Positions 49,851 through 60,538 of a DNA stretch of 64,000 nucleotides are shown here, one piece after another. This DNA is from Streptomyces natalensis ATCC 27448 (GTDB lineage: Bacteria > Actinomycetota > Actinomycetes > Streptomycetales > Streptomycetaceae). A program made the translations under genes and the position numbers. The DNA is taken from the NCBI RefSeq assembly GCF_000935125.1, contig NZ_JRKI01000029.1, positions 682,001-746,000 of the forward strand. Direction: 5' to 3'. The notes under the pieces were generated by a model. It searched no databases. It had not been told where the DNA came from and saw only the letters and a list, made by a program, of their open reading frames with translations. Every line of letters starts with the position of its first letter. The stretch's first letter is position 1.

Positions 49851-50655
49851 GGGTGGCGCCCCTTTCACGGGTGATCCGTACCTCTTCGCCGAGCGAGGAC
49901 CAGATCTCCCGGTAGATCTCCACGAACCGGGGCTCCAGCCGGACCTCTTCGACCCGGCGCGGGCGCGGCAGGTCGATGGCGAACACCTCCTTGACGGTGG
50001 CCGGGCCGGCGGTCATCACCACCACCTTGTCGGCGAGGGCGATCGACTCCTCCAGGTCGTGGGTGACGAAGACGACCGAGGCGCCGGTGTCCGACCACAG
50101 GTCGAGGAGTTCGTCCGACATCAGCGCCCGGGTCTGGACGTCGAGGGCGGAGAACGGCTCGTCCATGAGCAGGAGTTCGGGGTCGTTGACGAAGGTCGCG
50201 GCGAGGGCGACGCGTTTGCGCTGGCCGCCGGAGAGCTGGTGCGGATAGCGGTCCTCGAAGGCCGCCAGCCCGACGCGGGCGAGCCATTCGCGCGCCCGCT
50301 CCCTGGCCCGGTCCTTGGGTACGCCGCGGAAGCGGGGCCCGGCCATCACGTTCGACAGGACGGTGCGCCAGGGGAAGACCGCGTCCTGCTGGAAGACGAA
50401 ACCGGTCCGGTCGCCGATGCCGCGGACCGGCTCGCCGGCGACCAGGACGTCACCGGAGGTGGGCTCCTCCAGGCCGCTGATCAGCGTCAGGCTGGTGGAT
50501 TTGCCGCATCCGGTGGGCCCGACGACGGCGACGAATTCGCCGCGTTCGACGACCAGGTCGAGATCGCGGACGGCGGTGTGCAGCGCGCCGGACGGGGTCC
50601 GGAACGCCTTGCTCGCTCCCCGCAGTTCGATCGCGGGGACGTGGTGGCTGTTCAT
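49840..50655 (-). CDS. ABC transporter ATP-binding protein (SsuB type)
   Basis: 271 residues. Walker A GPTGCGKST, Q-loop GFVFQQDAVFPWRTV, signature LSGGQRKRVALA, Walker B LLLMDEPFSALD and H-loop FVTHDLEE are complete, as in SsuB/TauB. ATP hydrolysis drives uptake via the permease and lipoprotein encoded next. The ATG at 50655 is the natural start; the frame extends to 50787 without family support. It is the first gene of the operon and lies head to head with the two-component system, 257 bases between starts. Confidence 0.88.
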   Translation of the reverse strand: MNSHHVPAIELRGASKAFRTPSGALHTAVRDLDLVVERGEFVAVVGPTGCGKSTSLTLISGLEEPTSGDVLVAGEPVRGIGDRTGFVFQQDAVFPWRTVLSNVMAGPRFRGVPKDRARERAREWLARVGLAAFEDRYPHQLSGGQRKRVALAATFVNDPELLLMDEPFSALDVQTRALMSDELLDLWSDTGASVVFVTHDLEESIALADKVVVMTAGPATVKEVFAIDLPRPRRVEEVRLEPRFVEIYREIWSSLGEEVRITRERGATHAA

Positions 50656-50912
50656 GGGCCGGGAGGCTAGGAGCGAGGGGGCCGGCGGCGGCAGTCTTGT
50701 GGGCGCAAGCGTCTTTCTGCGCGCAAGCACTGTTGTGCTCGTTTTGCTCACGCTAGAACGACCGAAGCGTGACCGAGGGGTGGGCAACCGCTCACCGACG
50801 GCTTACGGTGCGGTCATCGCGCCGACATGCGGAAGATTCGCTTCCGCGGGGGCGCGGCGGGCCGGGACGGCGCGGTGCGGTGCGGTGGTACCGGGAGACG
50901 AGGGAGGCAGGG
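50656..50912. promoter_or_regulatory. Divergent promoter region of the ABC operon and two-component genes
   Basis: The region holds two direct GCGCAAGC repeats at 50703-50710 and 50721-50728 (18 bases apart) and an inverted repeat AGCAC-TGTT-GTGCT at 50726-50739. These are suitable sites for a dimeric response regulator and are located between both promoters. Assignment as the CitB-type operator is inference. Confidence 0.5.
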
Positions 50913-52685
50913 ATGCGGATGCGTCGGCCCCGTCGGATCTTCGCGCAGGTCCTGACCGCACAGGTGGTCATCACCACGGGGGTGATGGTCCTGGCCACCG
51001 GCCTGTTCCTCGCCCCGCTCGGCGCGGAGCTGGACGACCAGGCGATGCGGCGGGCGCTGTCGATCGCCCAGACCACGGCGGCCGATCCGGATCTGGCGCG
51101 GGAGCTGGTGGCCACGGGGCCGGATCCGCGCGGGCCGGTGCAGGCGGACGCGGAGCGGATCCGTACGGCGACGAGGGCGCTGTACATCGTGGTGATGGAC
51201 ACCCGCGGCGTGCGCTGGTCGCATCCGAACCCCGCCGAGATCGGGCGGCATGTCTCGACCGACCCCAGCCGTCCGCTCGCCGGGCGCGAGGTCCGGCAGA
51301 TCGACACCGGCACGCTGGGGCGGTCGGCCCGGGCCAAGGTGCCGCTGCGGGACGGGCGCGGGCGGATCGTGGGCGCGGTGTCGGTCGGGATCGCGTACGA
51401 CAGTGTGCGCGGGCGGCTGCTCGGCAGCATCCCGGGGCTGCTGCGGTATACGGGCGCGGCGCTGGCCGTCGGCGTCCTGGCGACGCTCGCCGTCTCGCGG
51501 ACCCTGCGGCGGCGTACGCACGGTGTCGCGTTCGCCGATATCTCCGCGCTGCTGGAGGAGCGCGAGGCGATGCTGCACGGCATCCGTGAGGGGGTGGTGG
51601 CCTGTGACCGGTACGGCAGGATCCGGCTGGTCAACGACGAGGCCGCCCGGCTGCTCGGCCTCGATGCGGCGACGGCCGCCGGACGGACGCCGGACGAGGT
51701 GCTGGCGCCGGGCCGGACGGCGGACGTGCTGTCGGGGCGGGTGTCCGGGGCCGATCTGCTGGCCGTCAGCGGCGGGCGGGTGCTGGTCGCCAACCGGGTG
51801 CCGACGCGGGACGACGGAGCGGTGGTGACCCTGCGCGACCGTACCGAGCTGGAGCTGCTCGGGCGCGAACTGGACAGTACCCAGGGCCTGTTGGATGCGC
51901 TGCGCGCGCAGGACCACGAGCATGCCAACCAGCTGCACACGCTGCGCGGGCTGCTGGAGCTGGGCCGGTACGAGAAGGCCGTGGCATTCGTGGCCGAGGT
52001 GGCCGGCGCCCACCGGGCGTCCGCGGAGGAGATCGCCGAGCGGGTGCACGATCCGCTGCTGTCCGCCCTGCTCGTCGGCAAGGCCGCCATCGCGGCCGAA
52101 CGCGGGGTGGCGCTGCGGGTGTCGGCCGCGACGCTGCTGCCCGATGCGGTGGTCGATCCGCGCGATCTGGTGACCGTGCTGGGCAATCTTCTCGACAATG
52201 CGCTGGACGCCGTCGCGGCGCCCCGGCGGGCCGGGCCCGCCGGGCCGTTCGCCGGGCCGTTCGCCGAACCGGGTGCCGAGCCGGGTGCGGGGCCCGGTGT
52301 CGAGCCCGGTACGGGGCCGGGCACCGGGCCGCTCGCCGAGCCGTTCGTCGAGGTGGAGCTGCGGGCCGAGGGCAGCACGGCCGTCCTGCGGGTCGCGGAC
52401 ACCGGCCCCGGCGTGCCGCCCGCGCTGCGCGAGCGGATCTTCGCCGAGGGCTGGTCCACCAAGGCCGCCGCCTCCGCGCACCGCGGGCGGGGCATCGGCC
52501 TCGCCCTGGTGCGCCGGCTCGCCGAGCGGTACGGCGGCAGGGCCCGGGTGACCGCCCGCGCGGGCGGCGGCGCGGTCTTCACCGTCGTCCTGCCCGAGGC
52601 CCTCGCCCGGGACGGGACCGCGCACGCTCCGGGCGCCGCCGCCACGGCGGACGCCCGGCTCACGGCCGCCGGCGAACCACGCTGA
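50913..52685 (+). CDS. CitA/DcuS-type sensor histidine kinase
   Basis: 590 residues. One N-terminal helix (about 12-35), an extracellular PAS-like sensor domain (40-175, with WSHPNPAEIGRHVSTDP), a second helix (about 180-205), a cytoplasmic PAS domain, and a kinase core with phospho-acceptor His335 in QDHEHANQLHTLRGLLELG and NLLDNALDAV, DTGPGVP and GRGIGLALVRRLA boxes. It senses a dicarboxylate or related compound in this family. Odd: residues 435-475 are a Gly/Pro-rich insertion (repeats of GAEPG/GPGT type) between N box and G1 box. GGGAGG five bases before ATG 50913. Confidence 0.83.
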   Translation: MRMRRPRRIFAQVLTAQVVITTGVMVLATGLFLAPLGAELDDQAMRRALSIAQTTAADPDLARELVATGPDPRGPVQADAERIRTATRALYIVVMDTRGVRWSHPNPAEIGRHVSTDPSRPLAGREVRQIDTGTLGRSARAKVPLRDGRGRIVGAVSVGIAYDSVRGRLLGSIPGLLRYTGAALAVGVLATLAVSRTLRRRTHGVAFADISALLEEREAMLHGIREGVVACDRYGRIRLVNDEAARLLGLDAATAAGRTPDEVLAPGRTADVLSGRVSGADLLAVSGGRVLVANRVPTRDDGAVVTLRDRTELELLGRELDSTQGLLDALRAQDHEHANQLHTLRGLLELGRYEKAVAFVAEVAGAHRASAEEIAERVHDPLLSALLVGKAAIAAERGVALRVSAATLLPDAVVDPRDLVTVLGNLLDNALDAVAAPRRAGPAGPFAGPFAEPGAEPGAGPGVEPGTGPGTGPLAEPFVEVELRAEGSTAVLRVADTGPGVPPALRERIFAEGWSTKAAASAHRGRGIGLALVRRLAERYGGRARVTARAGGGAVFTVVLPEALARDGTAHAPGAAATADARLTAAGEPR

Positions 52686-52699
52686 CCGAGGGAGGACCC

Positions 52700-52783
52700 A
52701 TGAGTGAGCGAAGCGAGCGAAGCATCGAGAGGTGCGCGCACCTCGAAAGCGTGCGGGCCGAGCGGAGCGAGGCCGGCGCATGA
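52700..52783 (+). CDS. 27-codon repeat-encoded leader peptide between sensor and regulator genes
   Basis: A strong GAGGGAGG lies four bases before ATG 52700. The ORF reads MSERSERSIERCAHLESVRA then ERSEAGA and its TGA overlaps the response regulator ATG (ATGA), so translation would be coupled. The start of the DNA (GAGTGAGCGAAGCGAGCGAA) is a dispersed actinobacterial repeat type, with an analogous GAGCGGAGCGAGG near the end. It may be a real translated leader or only a repeat insertion. Confidence 0.5.
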   Translation: MSERSERSIERCAHLESVRAERSEAGA

Positions 52784-53487
52784 GTGACGCCACCGTGATC
52801 GACGTCCTGGTCGTGGACGACGACTTCCATGTCGCCGAGATCAACGCCGCCTATGTGGCCCAGGTCCCCGGCTTCCGCGTCACGGGCCGGGCCCATACCG
52901 CCGCCCAGGCGCTGGCGGCCCTGGAGCGCACCCCTGTCGACCTGGTGCTGCTCGACCACTATCTGCCGGACGAGACCGGTCTGACCCTGGTACGGCGGCT
53001 GCGCCAGCTGGGCCACCACGCCGACGTGATCATGGTGACGGCGGCCCGCGATGTGACCACCGTGCAGGACGCCATGCGCTGCGGCGCGTTGCAGTACCTG
53101 GTCAAGCCGTTCGGCTACTCCGGGCTGCGGGCCAAGCTGGAGGGCTATGCCGCGCTGCGCCGCACCGTTGCGGGCGTCGGCGGGCGGGGCGAGGCCGGCC
53201 AGGAGCAGGTGGACCGCATCTTCGGCGCCCTGCGGACCGCCGAGGCCCCGTATACGGAGCTTCCCAAGGGCCACTCGGCGGCCACCGTGGACCTCGTCCG
53301 CCAGGTCCTCGGCGGGGCCGCCCACCCCCTGTCCGCCCACGAGGTGGCCGCCCGCGCCGGCGTCAGCCGCTCCACCGCCCAGCGCTACCTCAAACACCTC
53401 GAACGCACCGGGCACATCACCCTGACCCTGAAATACGGGGACACCGGGCGGCCGGAACACCGATACCGATGGGCGAGGGGGCGGTGA
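52780..53487 (+). CDS. CitB/DcuR-type response regulator
   Basis: 235 residues. Receiver domain with phospho-acceptor Asp59 in LVLLDHYLPDETG, acidic DDD at 13-15 (VLVVDDDFHVAEI), and Lys in QYLVKPFGYSG; C-terminal helix-turn-helix PLSAHEVAARAGVSRSTAQR then YLKHLERTG. Partner of the sensor kinase upstream. Probable targets are the direct and inverted repeats in the divergent region 50656-50912. The ATG overlaps the leader peptide stop by four bases; it has no strong independent Shine-Dalgarno of its own. Confidence 0.86.
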   Translation: MSDATVIDVLVVDDDFHVAEINAAYVAQVPGFRVTGRAHTAAQALAALERTPVDLVLLDHYLPDETGLTLVRRLRQLGHHADVIMVTAARDVTTVQDAMRCGALQYLVKPFGYSGLRAKLEGYAALRRTVAGVGGRGEAGQEQVDRIFGALRTAEAPYTELPKGHSAATVDLVRQVLGGAAHPLSAHEVAARAGVSRSTAQRYLKHLERTGHITLTLKYGDTGRPEHRYRWARGR

Positions 53488-53534
53488 CGGCGGGCCCCTG
53501 CCATACGGCCCATTTGCCACGAATTCGGAGCATC

Positions 53535-53563
53535 TTGACAGGAACCGGGGCACGATTTATGCA
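53535..53563 (+). promoter_or_regulatory. Vegetative-type promoter for dnaK-grpE
   Basis: TTGACA at 53535-53540 and TATGCA at 53558-53563 with a 17-base spacer, about 135 bases before the dnaK ATG. No HAIR (HspR) inverted repeat CTTGAGT-N7-ACTCAAG is visible, in contrast to the main Streptomyces dnaK operon. Confidence 0.5.
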
Positions 53564-53697
53564 CATGGTGTAGGTGGCTTGCTCTCCGTACCGGCAGGTG
53601 AGAGGGCCTGTTCAGCGGACCGTACGACGCAGCCGCCGCTGCCCCGCGTTGGCGACCGCTCCGGGAGCGGGCGGGGCCGCAAGGTGAGGAGAGGACC

Positions 53698-55577
<1,880 letters not shown>

Positions 55578-55581
<4 letters not shown>

Positions 55582-56249
55582 CCCGCCGGACCGACCCCCC
55601 GACCGGCATCCGGGGCCTGCCCCGCCCACCGCTGTCGCTCGTCCCGGACCGGCCGGACGACAGTCCCGCCGTCCTCCCGGCGCGCACGCCCCAGGGCAGG
55701 AAGAGCGGCGATACGGACCGCGTCGCGCCCCCGGGCCGCGAGCCCGCCGCCGTGCAGTCGGTGTCACCGAACGCCGCGCTCCGCGCCGAGCTGCACGAGC
55801 GCACCGCCGATCTGCAACGGGTGAAGGCCGAGTACGACAACTACCGCAAGCGGGTGCGCCGCGACCGCCGGGCGGTCGGGGAGATCGCCGTCGCCAATGT
55901 GCTGGAGCGGCTGCTGCCCGTGCTCGATGCCGTCGCCGAGGCGGCCGAGCAGGGCGAGCTGACGGGCGGATTCCGCCGCGTGGCGGAGGCGCTGGAGGCG
56001 GAACTGGCGGCCCTGGGGCTGGAGTCCGTCGGCAGGCCTGGGGCGCCCTTCGACCCGACCCTCCACGAGGCCGTCACGTATACGCCCGCCGACGGCGGCG
56101 GGGGCGGTCCCGCCGCGGTCCCGGCCCCGGACCGCGCCGTTTGCGGGGAGGTCATCCGGCCGGGGTACCGGGTCGGCGACCGGCTGCTGCGGCCCGCGCA
56201 GGTGGCGGTGAGGGACGAGCCGATGTCCGACGCGCCTCGCTCAGGGTGA
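55578..56249 (+). CDS. grpE: Nucleotide exchange factor GrpE
   Basis: 223 residues. The central helix and hinge DLQRVKAEYDNYRKRVRRDR, then VLERLLPVLDAVAEA and the C-terminal beta domain FDPTLHEAVTYTPADGGGGG, VCGEVIRPGYRVGDRLLRPA match GrpE. It releases ADP from DnaK. The N-terminal 60 residues are poorly conserved. The ATG overlaps the dnaK stop by four bases (ATGA), so the two are translationally coupled. Divergence of the N-terminus suggests a second-copy GrpE. Confidence 0.9.
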
Positions 56250-56282
56250 CCGGATGATCAGGGAAGGCGGGTAGCCGAACCA

Positions 56283-56346
56283 CTCCGAGCAGACGGATCG
56301 CTCCGAGCAGACGGATCGCTCCGATTAGACGGATTGCTCCGAGTGG
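56283..56346. repeat. 18-bp tandem repeat, three and a half units
   Basis: CTCCGAGCAGACGGATCG at 56283-56300 is repeated exactly at 56301-56318, with changes at 56319-56336, and a partial unit at 56337-56346. It lies between the grpE stop and the end of the SRPBCC gene (convergent), so it could form part of a terminator region. Confidence 0.85.
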
Positions 56347-56355
56347 ACGCGCCGC

Positions 56356-56784
56356 TCACCGCTCGTGTTCCACCAGCGTCTTGAACTGCTGGAGATCGCT
56401 GCGCAGCCCCCGCTCGATCGCGGCGGCCTGGGCGAACCCCTTCGGCCCGCCGAAATCGTCCTTGATGGTGCCCGGGTCGTATTCGAACCGGGCCTGGACG
56501 CGGGTGTGCTCGCGGTCGATCGGCAGCAGCGAAACGGAACCGGCCAGGTCAGGGCCGCCCGTGGTCTGCCATGACATGACCTTCTCCGTGGTGCGGTCGG
56601 TGATCTCGAGGTCGAGTTCCCTGGTCCGGCCGCCCGCCTCGAGATCCAGATGGGTCCGTTTGCCCTCCAGATGGGCCTCGCGCACACCGGCCACGTACTG
56701 CGGAATGCTGTCCACCCGGTGCAGGCAGTCCCAGGTCTTGTCGACGGGAGCGCCGATGTCTACGTGTTCTTCGAGCGTGCTCAT
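56356..56784 (-). CDS. SRPBCC-family (polyketide cyclase/dehydrase-like) protein
   Basis: 142 residues of START/SRPBCC fold. It begins STLEEHVDIGAPVDKTWDCL and contains RVDSIPQYVAGVREAHLEGK and VMSWQTTGGPDLAGSVSLLP. Family proteins bind hydrophobic ligands; some Streptomyces ones are polyketide cyclases, but small stand-alone members like this usually have unknown ligands. GAGG six bases before ATG 56784. It runs toward grpE and follows the APC transporter gene on the same strand by 122 bases. Confidence 0.82.
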   Translation of the reverse strand: MSTLEEHVDIGAPVDKTWDCLHRVDSIPQYVAGVREAHLEGKRTHLDLEAGGRTRELDLEITDRTTEKVMSWQTTGGPDLAGSVSLLPIDREHTRVQARFEYDPGTIKDDFGGPKGFAQAAAIERGLRSDLQQFKTLVEHER

Positions 56785-56906
56785 CAGGCACCTCACAGCT
56801 CGGTTCACGGCTTCGGATGATGTCTCCAGGGTGCTCCGGGCGGACGGCGGAGGCGACCCGGGCGCGGCACCGCCCGCCCGGCGCCTGCGGGCGGGCGGGC
56901 GGCCGC

Positions 56907-58877
56907 TCAGCCGACGTGGACGCGCGGCCGCCGCGCCCGGTCGGGCTCCGCCTCGCGCAGCACCTCGCGGGTGACGGGTGCGACTTCGCCCTGGCCGAAG
57001 AGGAAGAAGCGCAGGAACTGGGCGAAGGGGTTGCCCTCGGTCCATTCGAAGTAGATGTGCGGCCGCTGTCCGGTGAGGTCCCGTACGTGCAGCAGCAGCG
57101 CGGCCAGCGCGTTGGAGATGGTGGAGCTGTCGAGGCAGAGCACCCGGTAGCGGCCGTGCAGGACCTCGCCGCGGACGCGCAGCTCGCTCTCGAACTCCGA
57201 CGGGTCGCCGACCGTGACCTCGACGAAGATGAGGTCGTCCTCGGAGGGAATGTCGTTGTCGCTGCGGATCTGCTGGAGCTTGTCGCAGTACTCGGCCACA
57301 TCGCGCTGGTCGGGTTCGTTGGCGATGAGGCGGATGCCGCGCCGGGCGGCGTCGCGGAGGAACCGTTCGGCGGTCTCGTCGAGGACCACGCTGGTCACCC
57401 GCAGCTCGAAGGCGCGGGCGACGCGGGAGAGGAACGACACCAGGATGATCCCGGCGATGAAGCAGGCACCGATCTTGACACCGTCCGGCCGCTCGATGAC
57501 GTTGACGACCGTGGTGTAGAGGAACACCGCCGAGATCACGGCGAAGCCGATCGTCCAGCCGCGCTGGCGGGCCCGGTGTGCGGCGATGGTCACGGCGATC
57601 GCGGCGGAGCTGATCAGGACGAGCACACCGGTGGCGTAGGCGCCGCCCTGCGCGTCGACATCGGCGTTGAAGAGCCATGTCACCAGGAACGCGACCAGCG
57701 TGAACACCAGTACCATCGGGCGGACCGCCCGCGCCCAGTGCGGGGCCATGCCGTAGCGCGGCAGATACTGCGGCATGAGATTGAGCAGCCCGGCCATCGC
57801 CGAGGCACCGGCGAACCACAGGATCGCGATGGTGGAGACGTCGTAGACGGTGCCGAAGGCGTTGCCCAGGTACTCGTGCGCGAGGAAGGCCAGTGCGCGG
57901 CCGTTGGCCTGACCGCCCGGCTTGAAGTCATCGGCCGGGATCAGCAGCGTCGTCACGAAGCTGGTGAGGATCAGGAAGACGCTCATGATCACGGCGGCCG
58001 TGGTGAGCAGCTTCTTCGTGCCACGGATGCGGCCGGTGGGACGCTGCTCGGTGTCGTCGGCGTCGCCCTCGACATGCGGCATGACCGCCACGCCGGTCTC
58101 GAAACCCGACATGCCCAGCGCCAGCTTGGGGAAGACCAGCAGGGCCACGCCGACCATGGCGACGATGTTGCCGTGCTGGACGGTCAGGGCCTGGGACCAG
58201 TCGGTGACGACATGCGGCGCCTGGGCAACGTGCCACAGTCCGACGGCGACCACCACGACGTTGAGGCCGATGTAGAGGCCCACCAGGACCACTGCGACGC
58301 CGACCGCCTCCAGGAAGCCCTTCATGAAGACCGCGCCGAGCAGGGCGACCAGGATCAGGGTGACGATCATCTGCTGGTTGTGCAGGACACCGGTCAGATG
58401 CGGGTTCTCCACGAGGTGGGTGGAGGCGTCGGCGGCCGACAGGGTGATGGTGATCAGGAAGTCGGTGGCGGCAAAGCCCAACAGGGTCAGGACGAACAGC
58501 TTGCCCTTCCAGAACGACAGCAGCCGCTCCAGCATCGCGATCGAACCCTGTCCGCGCGGACTCTCCTCCGCCACCCGCCGGTAGACCGGCAGCGCACCGG
58601 CCAGCGTGACGATGACCAGGACGATGGTCGCGACGGGTGACAGCAGACCGGCGGCGAGGGCCGCGATACCCGGCTGGTACCCGAGGGTGGAGAAGTAGTC
58701 GACGCCGGTCAGGCACATCACCCGCCACCACCGCTGCCCCTTGTGGGCGGGCTCCTGCTGGGGCTGCCCGCCCTGCTGGTGCTTGGCCATGTCGGCCAGG
58801 CCCTCCAGCATCCATGCCCGCATCCGTTGTCGCGCCGAGGCCCTGGGGGCAGCCTCGGCGGGGGCGGGGGTGGCCAT
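56907..58877 (-). CDS. APC-family amino acid/polyamine permease with C-terminal soluble domain
   Basis: 656 residues. Twelve transmembrane segments from about residue 55 to 470; the start FSTLGYQPGIAALAAGLLSP and TLAGALPVYRRVAEESPRGQ are APC features of KUP/APC-like putative amino acid permeases. The last 180 residues are soluble with RLIANEPDQRDVAEYCDKLQ and VEVTVGDPSEFESELRVRG, a regulatory domain found in large actinobacterial permeases. AAGGAG eight bases before ATG 58877. Substrate unknown. Confidence 0.82.
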   Translation of the reverse strand: MATPAPAEAAPRASARQRMRAWMLEGLADMAKHQQGGQPQQEPAHKGQRWWRVMCLTGVDYFSTLGYQPGIAALAAGLLSPVATIVLVIVTLAGALPVYRRVAEESPRGQGSIAMLERLLSFWKGKLFVLTLLGFAATDFLITITLSAADASTHLVENPHLTGVLHNQQMIVTLILVALLGAVFMKGFLEAVGVAVVLVGLYIGLNVVVVAVGLWHVAQAPHVVTDWSQALTVQHGNIVAMVGVALLVFPKLALGMSGFETGVAVMPHVEGDADDTEQRPTGRIRGTKKLLTTAAVIMSVFLILTSFVTTLLIPADDFKPGGQANGRALAFLAHEYLGNAFGTVYDVSTIAILWFAGASAMAGLLNLMPQYLPRYGMAPHWARAVRPMVLVFTLVAFLVTWLFNADVDAQGGAYATGVLVLISSAAIAVTIAAHRARQRGWTIGFAVISAVFLYTTVVNVIERPDGVKIGACFIAGIILVSFLSRVARAFELRVTSVVLDETAERFLRDAARRGIRLIANEPDQRDVAEYCDKLQQIRSDNDIPSEDDLIFVEVTVGDPSEFESELRVRGEVLHGRYRVLCLDSSTISNALAALLLHVRDLTGQRPHIYFEWTEGNPFAQFLRFFLFGQGEVAPVTREVLREAEPDRARRPRVHVG

Positions 58878-59247
58878 GGGTGTGCTCCTTGTCGTGTGTG
58901 CGAAGGCTCTCGCGTATGTGCGAAGACTCTCGGCCATCGGCGAGAGGGACCGGTTCAGCGTACGCAGCCGGGCCGGCGGGGTGTGCGGCGGCATGCCGTC
59001 CGGGCGTTCGGGGCTCCGACGGACCGACGGTCGGGGCTTTCACGGTCCCCGACAGGCGCTCCGGCCGGGCGTTCGCGGTCCCCGAAGCACCCGCTGTCAG
59101 GACATTCGGGATCCCCGACAGGCCCTCCGGCGGGGCACTTTGGGGCCCGCCGCCGGGAGTGCCCGGGGCCCTGCGTACGATCTTGGTCCCCGCCACGCCC
59201 CGGCCCCGCCGCGTCCCCGCACGCGTACCCCGAAGGGAACTCCCGAC

Positions 59248-60453
59248 GTGACGTCCCCCTCCCCCGCACCCACCCGCACCCGCGTCGTCGTCATCGGCGC
59301 CGGTCCCGCCGGGCTCACCGTGGCGAATCTGCTGCGCGGCGCCGGGGTCGACTGCGTCGTACTGGAGGCGGAGAGCCGCGAGTTCATCGAGCGGCGGCCG
59401 CGCGCCGGGTTCATCGAGGAGTGGGCAGTCCGCGCGCTGGCCCGTCACGGCCTCGCCGACCGGTTGCTCGAACGGGCCGAGACCCAGGCGCAGTTCGAGT
59501 TCCGCTTCGCCGGGGAGCGGCATCTGATGCGTACCGCGGAACTGTCGGGCAGCCGGCATTTCGTCTATCCGCAGCCGCTGTTGGTGACCGATCTGGTCGC
59601 GGCCTACGCGGACGCCGCGGGCGGCGACATCCGCTTCGGCGTACGGGAGGTGCGGCTGCACGACGTGGACGGCGAGCGGCCCGCGGTGTCCTACCGCGAT
59701 CCGGTCACCGGCGAGCGGCAGCGCATCGAGTGCGAGCTGATCGCGGGGTGCGACGGGGCGCGCGGGGTGAGCCGGGCGTCGATACCCGCCGGCCGGACGG
59801 TCCTGACCCGGCACGACCACGGGGTGGCCTGGCTCGCGCTGCTCGCCGAGGCGCCGCCGTCCGCGGAGGGCGTGGTCTTCGGCATCCACGAGAGCGGGCT
59901 GGGCGCCCATATGGCCCGTAGCCCCGAGATCACCCGCTACTACCTCCAGGTCGAGCCCGGCGAGCGGGCCGAGAGCTGGTCGGACGCGCGCATCTGGGAC
60001 GCGCTGCGCACCCGGCTCGCGGCCGCCGGTGCCCCGCCGCTGACCGAGGGGCCGCTGGTGGAGAAGGTGGTCCTGGACATGCACAACTACGTGGTCGAGC
60101 CGATGACGTACGGCCGGCTCCATCTGGCCGGGGACTCGGCACATCTGGTCGCGCCGATCGCGGCGAAGGGCATGAATCTTGCGATCAATGACGCGCTGCT
60201 GCTCGCGCAGGCGCTGATCGCGCACTTTCAGGGGGACGGCAGCGGCCTCGCCGAGTATTCGCAGGCGTGTCTGCGGCGCGCGTGGCAGTACCTGGAGTTC
60301 TCGCAGTGGCTGTCGGAGGTGCTGCACGGCGCCTCGTCGGGCGACCGCTTCCGGGCGGGCACGGCCGCGGCGCGGCTGCGGCGGCTGCTGGGCTCGCGCT
60401 CGGCGGCGGAGGCGTTCGCCGGGCTGTACATCGGCGAGGAAGCGGATCTCTGA
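59248..60453 (+). CDS. pobA: PobA-like FAD monooxygenase (4-hydroxybenzoate 3-monooxygenase)
   Basis: 401 residues. FAD-binding VVVIGAGPAGLTVANLLRGA at residue 11, the second GCDGARGVSR motif, and HLAGDSAHLVAPIAAKGMNL (third FAD motif) are those of p-hydroxybenzoate hydroxylase. ERRPRAGFIEEWAVRALARHG fits PobA. It converts 4-hydroxybenzoate to protocatechuate with NAD(P)H and O2, feeding the beta-ketoadipate pathway (not in this window). GTG 59248 has AAGGGA about nine bases before. Upstream 59000-59170 holds degenerate repeats around CCCCGACAGG, so the promoter is unclear. Confidence 0.85.
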   Translation: MTSPSPAPTRTRVVVIGAGPAGLTVANLLRGAGVDCVVLEAESREFIERRPRAGFIEEWAVRALARHGLADRLLERAETQAQFEFRFAGERHLMRTAELSGSRHFVYPQPLLVTDLVAAYADAAGGDIRFGVREVRLHDVDGERPAVSYRDPVTGERQRIECELIAGCDGARGVSRASIPAGRTVLTRHDHGVAWLALLAEAPPSAEGVVFGIHESGLGAHMARSPEITRYYLQVEPGERAESWSDARIWDALRTRLAAAGAPPLTEGPLVEKVVLDMHNYVVEPMTYGRLHLAGDSAHLVAPIAAKGMNLAINDALLLAQALIAHFQGDGSGLAEYSQACLRRAWQYLEFSQWLSEVLHGASSGDRFRAGTAAARLRRLLGSRSAAEAFAGLYIGEEADL

Positions 60454-60538
60454 GCGGCGGCCAGGCGCGGCGGGGCAGGGCGGCGGAGCAGGGGCGGGCC
60501 CGTTTGCCCGCCGTAGCGGGCGGCAGCAGGCTGGAGGC

